From contig DCHO01000052.1 of the NCBI GenBank assembly GCA_002315655.1, positions 1 through 17,945 of the forward strand: a DNA stretch of 17,945 bases, read 5' to 3'. Position 1 is the first letter of the stretch. Each line of letters opens with the position of its first letter. The translations under genes were made by a program, and so were the position numbers. Shown here piece after piece: positions 13,522-17,945 of the stretch. The notes below the pieces were generated by a model, which saw only the letters and a program-made list of their open reading frames with translations, searched no databases and was not told the origin of the DNA. The DNA comes from Christensenella sp. UBA1750. GTDB taxonomy: Bacteria > Bacillota > Clostridia > Christensenellales > UBA1750.

Positions 13522-14073
13522 CTATAATTCGATCTGCCGCCCGATGCAGTCCGCAACGGTCGTACAGACCTTTTCCTCGGTCTCGCCAAAGCGCACGCCG
13601 GGTTCCTTGGAGAGCAGCAGCACCGCGCCAACCATTTCCCCGGAGGACAGAATGGGCACAATGAGCTGGGCGGTATAGGGGATGCCGTCTTCCCGCACGA
13701 CGGGCAGCATTTTCTGCTCCCGGGCATGAAGGGTCAGAGTCTGCCGCTCGGACAGGAGCTCATACAGCTCCTTATGCAGCGGCTTTTCGGCAAGTTCCTT
13801 TTTCAGCGCGCCCACGCAGGCGAGCACCTGTTCCTTGTCCGTAATGACAACGGTGTGCCCCAACATTTTCTGCAGGGCTTCGGCGTAGGTCTCCGCGCTG
13901 CCGCCGAACATCCCCAGCGGGTAATATTTTTTGAGAATAACCCCGCCGCCCGCGTCCGTGAAAATTTCCAGCGGGTCGCCCTCGTGGATGTGCATGGTGC
14001 GGCGTATTTCCTTGGGAATGACCACGCGCCCCAGCTCGTCAATGCGGCGCACGATTCCGGTTGCTTTCATCAT
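13522..14073 (-). CDS. spoVT: Stage V sporulation protein T (AbrB-type regulator)
   Basis: A 183-aa transcription factor. The N-terminal SpoVT/AbrB swapped-hairpin DNA-binding domain covers about residues 2-50 (MKATGIVRRIDELGRVVIPK, then RRTMHIHEGDPLEIF). The rest, about 60-183, is a GAF-like effector domain. In Bacillus SpoVT adjusts sigma-G-dependent genes in the forespore (family knowledge). The length is close to the 178 aa of B. subtilis SpoVT. I start at the ATG at 14073, 8 nt after GGGAG; a second ATG follows at 14070. Upstream lies a possible sigma-G promoter (14109-14139). It shows the organism is a spore former. Confidence 0.95.
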   Translation of the reverse strand: MMKATGIVRRIDELGRVVIPKEIRRTMHIHEGDPLEIFTDAGGGVILKKYYPLGMFGGSAETYAEALQKMLGHTVVITDKEQVLACVGALKKELAEKPLHKELYELLSERQTLTLHAREQKMLPVVREDGIPYTAQLIVPILSSGEMVGAVLLLSKEPGVRFGETEEKVCTTVADCIGRQIEL

Positions 14074-14108
14074 TGGCTGATCTCCCTTGTTCTGTGTTCT
14101 TGCAAGGG

Positions 14109-14139
14109 TAGTATTTGCCAAAGCAATGGGGATTTATGC
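14109..14139 (-). promoter_or_regulatory. Possible sigma-G promoter of spoVT
   Basis: On the minus strand GCATA (14135-14139) fits a sigma-G -35 and AATACTA (14109-14115) a -10 of the CATNCTA type. The 19-bp gap is one longer than usual. It is 36 nt before the start codon. Support is weak, but it agrees with the known control of spoVT in Bacillus. Confidence 0.35.
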
Positions 14140-14143
14140 GTTT

Positions 14144-14254
14144 TCAGCCTTTTTGGTCAGACGCGGGCAGCCCCATTTCCCGCATCAGCGCAACTGCGGC
14201 AGCAATCCCCTCCATCGTGGATTTGACGACCGAGAGAGCGTACAATTGACGCAT
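14144..14254 (-). pseudogene. Remnant of a glycyl-radical-activase 3' end
   Basis: A 36-codon frame on the minus strand ends LMREMGLPASDQKG-stop, almost the same as the LLREMGLPAVDQKG-stop of the complete activase at 16367. The DNA shares 22 identical bases (14163-14184 with 16386-16407) at the same distance from the stop codon. Upstream, QLYALS may correspond to SLYAALS. The match fades before any radical SAM motif, an in-frame TAG lies a little further upstream, and no ribosome binding site is well placed. It is probably a truncated second copy. A short expressed peptide is possible but unsupported. The remaining 14255-14346 has nothing I recognise. Confidence 0.55.
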
Positions 14255-14346
14255 CTCTTTTCCGTTGTTCGCGCCGAGAGTGGCATAGATTTTTCTGTTT
14301 TTTTCCTATGGAACCGATGGGAATCTGAAACTGGTTTGCGATAGGG

Positions 14347-16083
14347 TTAATCCTTCGACTGCCAGAGGTAGCTGTTGCGGTTGAAGGAAACGGTTGTGGT
14401 GTTGGTGCGCTCGGGGTTGCGCTCCATGAGCTGCGCCAGAACGTAGCTTCGCAGGTCTTTCACCTTGGCGTTGGCATCGGTGATGTCAAAGATTTTTCCG
14501 TTGTCGCGGGTGATGAGGCGCAGGGAGTGATCGGAAACCAAAAGGTTACATTCGGTTATGACCTTTTTTCCGGGGTTGGATTCCAGGATGCAGTTGTAGC
14601 TTTCTTCGAGAATCAGCTGCACCTCATTGACCACGGACGACTTGACGTTGCGGGACAGCAGCTCATCCTTCACGGTTTCGCACAGCACGGAGATGTTTTC
14701 CTTCGTCAGAACGATTTCGTGGAAAATGGCTTCCTCATCCGTTTCTTCCAGAATCAACGGCACGGCTTTTTTGCCGTATTTGACACGCACAACCAGAGCC
14801 GTGATGAGAACGGCCACAACGCAGGTGAGCATGAAGCCGATGGACATTCCGTTGAAGCCAAAGAGGAGACCCAGAGGAACGGCCAGAACTAAGGGGGAGA
14901 TCAGCATATAGATTGAACTGAGCAGGTGACTTAACATCACATACCCCACAAGCGGATAATAAAGGGTGAACAGATTGTATATCGCCAACGCGGGGAAGGT
15001 CAGCGGGATGGTTCTTGCGGCAAAGATGGCGACGGCGCGGACGGTGGGATCCGTTATGCCGTAGAGATCCGAAATAGCCGGCGCGATCAGTTCCAGAACC
15101 GCCATGGTCAGAAGAGACAATACGGCAACCCCGCGATAGGAGATTTTCATGGTCTGTCGGATGCTTGCAGGGTTCTTTTCCCCGAAGCCAACCCCGATAA
15201 ACCCGGAGCAGGCATCATACAGACCGGCGAAAACTGCGCCCATATTCAGAATGAAGTTGATGACAGCGTAAGCGGGCAAATATGCGTCGCCGAACTTGGC
15301 GATGACAAAGCGGTTCATCAGAATGTCAATTACGGCAATATACAAAAGGGTTATGGAGGTGGCGGAACCTATTTTAATGACCTCACCGACCTCACGGAAA
15401 TTGAAATGCAGTTTTAGGTGAACAGAATTGGTTTTGCGCGTAAAATGAATGGAATAGACGGCGATGGCACAAACCACACTGATGACGGAGCCGTAGGCCA
15501 GACCCTTTACGCCCGAGGAACCTGCCAACAGATAGGAAGCCACCACATTGACAACCGCACTGGTCAGGGACGCGATGAAACCGCAGGTTTCGTCTCCGTC
15601 CATTGCAACGAGCTGATAGATGATGAAGTAAAAGGGATAGACTGCGGCGAAGACAATCTCACAGGAATAGTACCCTTTTGCCAGCGTTGTGATCTCATCC
15701 GATGCCTTGTAATACGCAAGATAAGGGTCGCGCAGAAGCAGCATGGCGACCACTAAAAAAACGGAGATGATGGCAGAACAGATGAACCCCTGCCCGACGT
15801 ACTGAGAGGCTTTGTCTTTTCGGAACGCGCCGGATTCTCTGGAGAACACCGTCACAGTTCCGACCGAAATCAGGTAAGAGAGAAAGCTGATGATGGAGGT
15901 GACCGGCTGCACCAGAGCCACGGCGGATACGGCTGTCTCATCCAGCAGGATGCCGGCCAGCAACGAATCGGCACAGCTATCCACAAAGGAGACGAGCCAG
16001 GCCAGTGTGGAGGCAACAAGGATTCTATCATACTTCTTTCGGGTGAAGGTTCCTCTTTTCAGGAATGTTGATGTGGCAGTCAT
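14347..16083 (-). CDS. MATE family transporter fused to an RsbW-like ATPase domain
   Basis: A 578-aa membrane protein. Residues about 15-435 are a MATE (NorM/DinF-like) exporter with a dozen predicted helices, starting at RILVASTLAWLVSFVDSCAD. MATE proteins export cationic drugs or metabolites using Na+ or H+ gradients (family knowledge). Residues about 440-578 form a cytoplasmic domain with GHKL/RsbW features: an N-box in QLILEESYNCI (Glu493 and Asn497 in E-x3-N spacing), a G1 box RDNGKIFDI, and a final NRNSYLW strand. The G2 box looks degenerate. I start at the ATG at 16083, 8 nt after GGGAGG. Codon use seems AT-richer than the neighbours, hinting at transfer. No antisigma partner, phosphatase or STAS protein is adjacent. 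Confidence 0.88.
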   Translation of the reverse strand: MTATSTFLKRGTFTRKKYDRILVASTLAWLVSFVDSCADSLLAGILLDETAVSAVALVQPVTSIISFLSYLISVGTVTVFSRESGAFRKDKASQYVGQGFICSAIISVFLVVAMLLLRDPYLAYYKASDEITTLAKGYYSCEIVFAAVYPFYFIIYQLVAMDGDETCGFIASLTSAVVNVVASYLLAGSSGVKGLAYGSVISVVCAIAVYSIHFTRKTNSVHLKLHFNFREVGEVIKIGSATSITLLYIAVIDILMNRFVIAKFGDAYLPAYAVINFILNMGAVFAGLYDACSGFIGVGFGEKNPASIRQTMKISYRGVAVLSLLTMAVLELIAPAISDLYGITDPTVRAVAIFAARTIPLTFPALAIYNLFTLYYPLVGYVMLSHLLSSIYMLISPLVLAVPLGLLFGFNGMSIGFMLTCVVAVLITALVVRVKYGKKAVPLILEETDEEAIFHEIVLTKENISVLCETVKDELLSRNVKSSVVNEVQLILEESYNCILESNPGKKVITECNLLVSDHSLRLITRDNGKIFDITDANAKVKDLRSYVLAQLMERNPERTNTTTVSFNRNSYLWQSKD

Positions 16084-16159
16084 GGTTGCATCCTCCCTAT
16101 GCTGTTGAAAGTGGCAATGGTCAGCACACATAAATCATCAGGAATAACGATAATGACTT

Positions 16160-16168
16160 ATTATAGCA
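16160..16168 (-). promoter_or_regulatory. Extended -10 promoter of the MATE gene
   Basis: The minus strand reads TGCTATAAT, an extended -10 with a perfect TATAAT (16160-16165) and no strong -35. It lies about 75 nt before the start codon. The rest of the 16084-16366 gap is AT-rich leader sequence plus the inverted repeat at 16298-16334. Confidence 0.6.
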
Positions 16169-16297
16169 CAAATAATAAGAATGTAATATACATAGACGGC
16201 AAAAAAACAATATTCATGTTTTATTCATATTTTTACGACGCTTCCTATGAACACTGCAAACACAGATGGGGAGAATCCTTTAAGGGATTAAAGTCTC

Positions 16298-16334
16298 GCC
16301 CCGGGAGACGCGATCATCCTCTGTCTCCCGGGGC
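16298..16334. repeat. Perfect 12-bp inverted repeat after the activase gene
   Basis: GCCCCGGGAGAC and GTCTCCCGGGGC are separated by 13 nt, 33 nt downstream of the activase stop. It may terminate that operon, but neither strand has a T run after the stem. Another GTCTC at 16293-16297 could pair with the same GAGAC, giving two competing folds. Confidence 0.6.
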
Positions 16335-16366
16335 AAAAAATTACCTGAGAATGTGAAATTCGGGTG

Positions 16367-17257
16367 TCAGCCCTTCTGATCGACGGCGGGCAGCCCCATT
16401 TCCCGCAGCAGCGAAACCGCATCCGTGATGGCTTCTTTTGTGGGCATGGGATTGTTTTCCAGAGGGTAATTCATGGAAAGCGCGGCGTAGAGCGAGCCGG
16501 AGAGGGCATGATAGGGCAGAACCTTGACCTCCCGGATGCTTTTCAGCGGTTTCAGAATCTCCCCGATGGCGGCAATCTCTGTATCGTTCTGCGTGGGAAT
16601 GTACGGGATGCGGATGTAGAGCGGCGTTCCCGAGGCATCCAGCGCACGCAGGTTTTCGAGAATTGCGCGGTTGCTCTGCCCGGTCAAACGCCTGTGGGTC
16701 AGATCATTTGCGGCTTTCAGGTCGAAAAGGACGCAATCGACGAAAGGCAGCAGCTTGGAAAGACTTTCCCATGAGGCAAAACCGCAGGTGTCCAGCGCGG
16801 CGGAAATGCCGTGCGCTTTGAGGCTTTGCAGCAAATCCAGCGCGAAATCCGATTGCAGCATGGGTTCGCCGCCGGAGAGGGTCACGCCGCCGCCGGATAA
16901 GTCGTAATAGGTCTTGTCCGCCAGCAGCTCCGGCAGAAGGTCGGAAACCGTCACGTCTTTTCCGTAGAGGGTCAGCGCGTTTCCGATGCAGTTTTTTGTG
17001 CAGTTTCCGCAGGCGCGGCATCGGTTCGGGTCGAAAACGTGTCTGCCGTCCTCCATGCCATGCGCGGTACAGGCAGTCTGACACGCACCGCAATTTACGC
17101 ACTTGTCGGCACGAAAAGCGAGCTGCTTTTCCCGGAACATTCCTTCGGGGTTGTGGCACCACTTGCACCGCAGGGGACAGCCCTTGAAGAACACTGTGGT
17201 GCGAACCCCGGGGCCGTCGTGAATTTCAAAATGCTTGATTGCAAAAATCGTTCCCAT
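16367..17257 (-). CDS. Glycyl-radical enzyme activating protein (PflA-like radical SAM)
   Basis: A 296-aa activase that uses SAM and an iron-sulfur cluster to place a glycyl radical on its partner enzyme. The radical SAM cluster motif is Cys27-x3-Cys31-x2-Cys34 (GCPLRCKWCHNPE). An inserted ferredoxin-like part carries two four-cysteine sets (Cys53/56/59/63 and Cys80/83/86/90), typical of activases of PFL-like enzymes other than PFL itself. SGGEP (128-132) is the SAM-binding motif. I start at the ATG at 17257, just after AAGGAGG. That site overlaps the stop of the glycyl radical enzyme 10 nt upstream, so the genes are coupled. It works in the anaerobic cytosol. Its 3' end recurs as a fragment at 14144. 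Confidence 0.95.
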   Translation of the reverse strand: MGTIFAIKHFEIHDGPGVRTTVFFKGCPLRCKWCHNPEGMFREKQLAFRADKCVNCGACQTACTAHGMEDGRHVFDPNRCRACGNCTKNCIGNALTLYGKDVTVSDLLPELLADKTYYDLSGGGVTLSGGEPMLQSDFALDLLQSLKAHGISAALDTCGFASWESLSKLLPFVDCVLFDLKAANDLTHRRLTGQSNRAILENLRALDASGTPLYIRIPYIPTQNDTEIAAIGEILKPLKSIREVKVLPYHALSGSLYAALSMNYPLENNPMPTKEAITDAVSLLREMGLPAVDQKG

Positions 17258-17267
17258 GTGCGCCTCC

Positions 17268-17945
17268 TTACAGCAGCTCGGCCTGACGGATGAATACATC
17301 CTGCTCGTTTCTGTTGAGCCGCGTGAACAGCGCTTTCCAGCCGCAGACGCGCACCTGCAATGTGGAATACGCCGCGGGATCGTTTTGCGCGGCTTTCAGG
17401 GTATCCGCATCCATCACATTGAATTGCAGGGACTGTCCGCCCTTCTGCATATAGCCCAGCAGCAGGGCGTAAAGGGCGCAAAGTCCCGCTTCACCCTCCA
17501 CGGCGGAGGGGTGCAGCATGAGGTCGAGCACCGCGCCGTTGGGAATGTCGCGTCCTATGGCGGCGGCTGCATTGCACAGCGCGGTCACGCCTTTTTTGTC
17601 CGAGCCCATGGTGGAACAAAGGTTTTTTGATAACGGGTCGCCGGCAAATCTGCCGTCCGGTGTAGCACCGGTGCCCTTGCCGTAGGCGTACACCCAGTCA
17701 ATCGAGAACAGCCCGGTGCGATACACGCCGCCTCTGGTGTTGGGGTGGCCGTTTAAGTGCTCCCGAATGTGGGTGATGAGCCGCAGGGCACATTCGTCGG
17801 CGGCTGCATCGCCGTTGCCGTAGCGGGGTGCTTCGGTCATGATTCTGTGACGCAGAATGTCCGCATCCTGCCAGTTGCCGCGCAGAATATCGGCAAATTC
17901 CGCCAAGGTGAGCCATTTTTTGTCGAACACGGCATAGCGCACGGC
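17268..17945 (-). CDS. Glycyl radical enzyme, PFL-like (C-terminal part)
   Basis: The 3' 225 codons of a PFL-family glycyl radical enzyme, cut by the right edge of the window. Family marks are GATPDGRFAGDPLS, LHPSAVEGEAGL, GGQSLQFNV and the radical loop RVCGW, with the radical glycine 24 residues from the C-terminus (codon 17340-17342). The C-terminus ends EQDVFIRQAELL. Known members carry a Gly-Tyr after the RV-x pair, while this one has Gly-Trp. The thiyl cysteine and substrate pocket lie outside the window, so the reaction (formate lyase, dehydratase, decarboxylase or lyase) cannot be chosen. It is paired with the activase 10 nt downstream. Confidence 0.93.
   Translation of the reverse strand, partial: AVRYAVFDKKWLTLAEFADILRGNWQDADILRHRIMTEAPRYGNGDAAADECALRLITHIREHLNGHPNTRGGVYRTGLFSIDWVYAYGKGTGATPDGRFAGDPLSKNLCSTMGSDKKGVTALCNAAAAIGRDIPNGAVLDLMLHPSAVEGEAGLCALYALLLGYMQKGGQSLQFNVMDADTLKAAQNDPAAYSTLQVRVCGWKALFTRLNRNEQDVFIRQAELL

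Noticed and set aside
16298..16334. A canonical Rho-independent terminator
   Set aside because: Neither strand has a T run after the stem, so it is recorded only as an inverted repeat.

Overview
The window looks like chromosomal DNA of a spore-forming anaerobic Firmicute, most likely a gut Clostridia member of the Ruminococcaceae/Oscillospiraceae type. This is an inference from SpoVT and a GerMN lipoprotein, a glycyl radical enzyme with its activase, strong AGGAGG-type ribosome binding sites, GC-rich coding sequence, and intergenic hairpin/MITE-like repeats that I associate with this group. Most genes lie on the minus strand. Plus-strand genes are confined to about 9.96-13.48 kb.

Region by region. 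(a) 1-3.1 kb: the start of a YfcE-type phosphoesterase overlapping rdgB, a GerMN lipoprotein, and a secreted peptidoglycan-binding protein. A tandem hairpin array and a terminator fill the gap between the last two. (b) 3.2-9.2 kb: a minus-strand series of a mutarotase-like protein, a CE7 acetyl esterase, a TIM-barrel sugar isomerase/epimerase, a 266-bp hairpin/linker array with a MITE-like insert, a TrmH rRNA/tRNA methyltransferase, a Gfo/Idh oxidoreductase and an iron-type alcohol dehydrogenase. Apart from TrmH this reads as a sugar catabolism locus: intracellular deacetylation, sugar isomerisation or oxidation, and aldehyde reduction. (c) 9.3-13.5 kb: a GNAT acetyltransferase (minus), an SRAP/YedK abasic-site protein (plus), tRNA-Leu(CAA) (minus), an ECF sigma factor translationally linked to a membrane anti-sigma/DUF4349 protein (plus), and a MerR-TipAS regulator (plus) with a 19-bp-spacer MerR-type promoter. 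(d) 13.5-17.9 kb, all minus: SpoVT with a possible sigma-G promoter, a short remnant of a glycyl-radical-activase 3' end, a MATE transporter fused to an RsbW-like ATPase domain, and a glycyl radical enzyme (3' part only) with its activase.

The items most worth a second look are the MATE-HATPase fusion, its bracketing by two homologous activase 3' ends, the two hairpin/linker arrays, and a glycyl radical enzyme whose radical loop reads RVCGW. Many start codons were moved inward from the longest reading frame to the ATG preceded by a good Shine-Dalgarno sequence. No genome-wide comparison was possible, so novelty statements are tentative.
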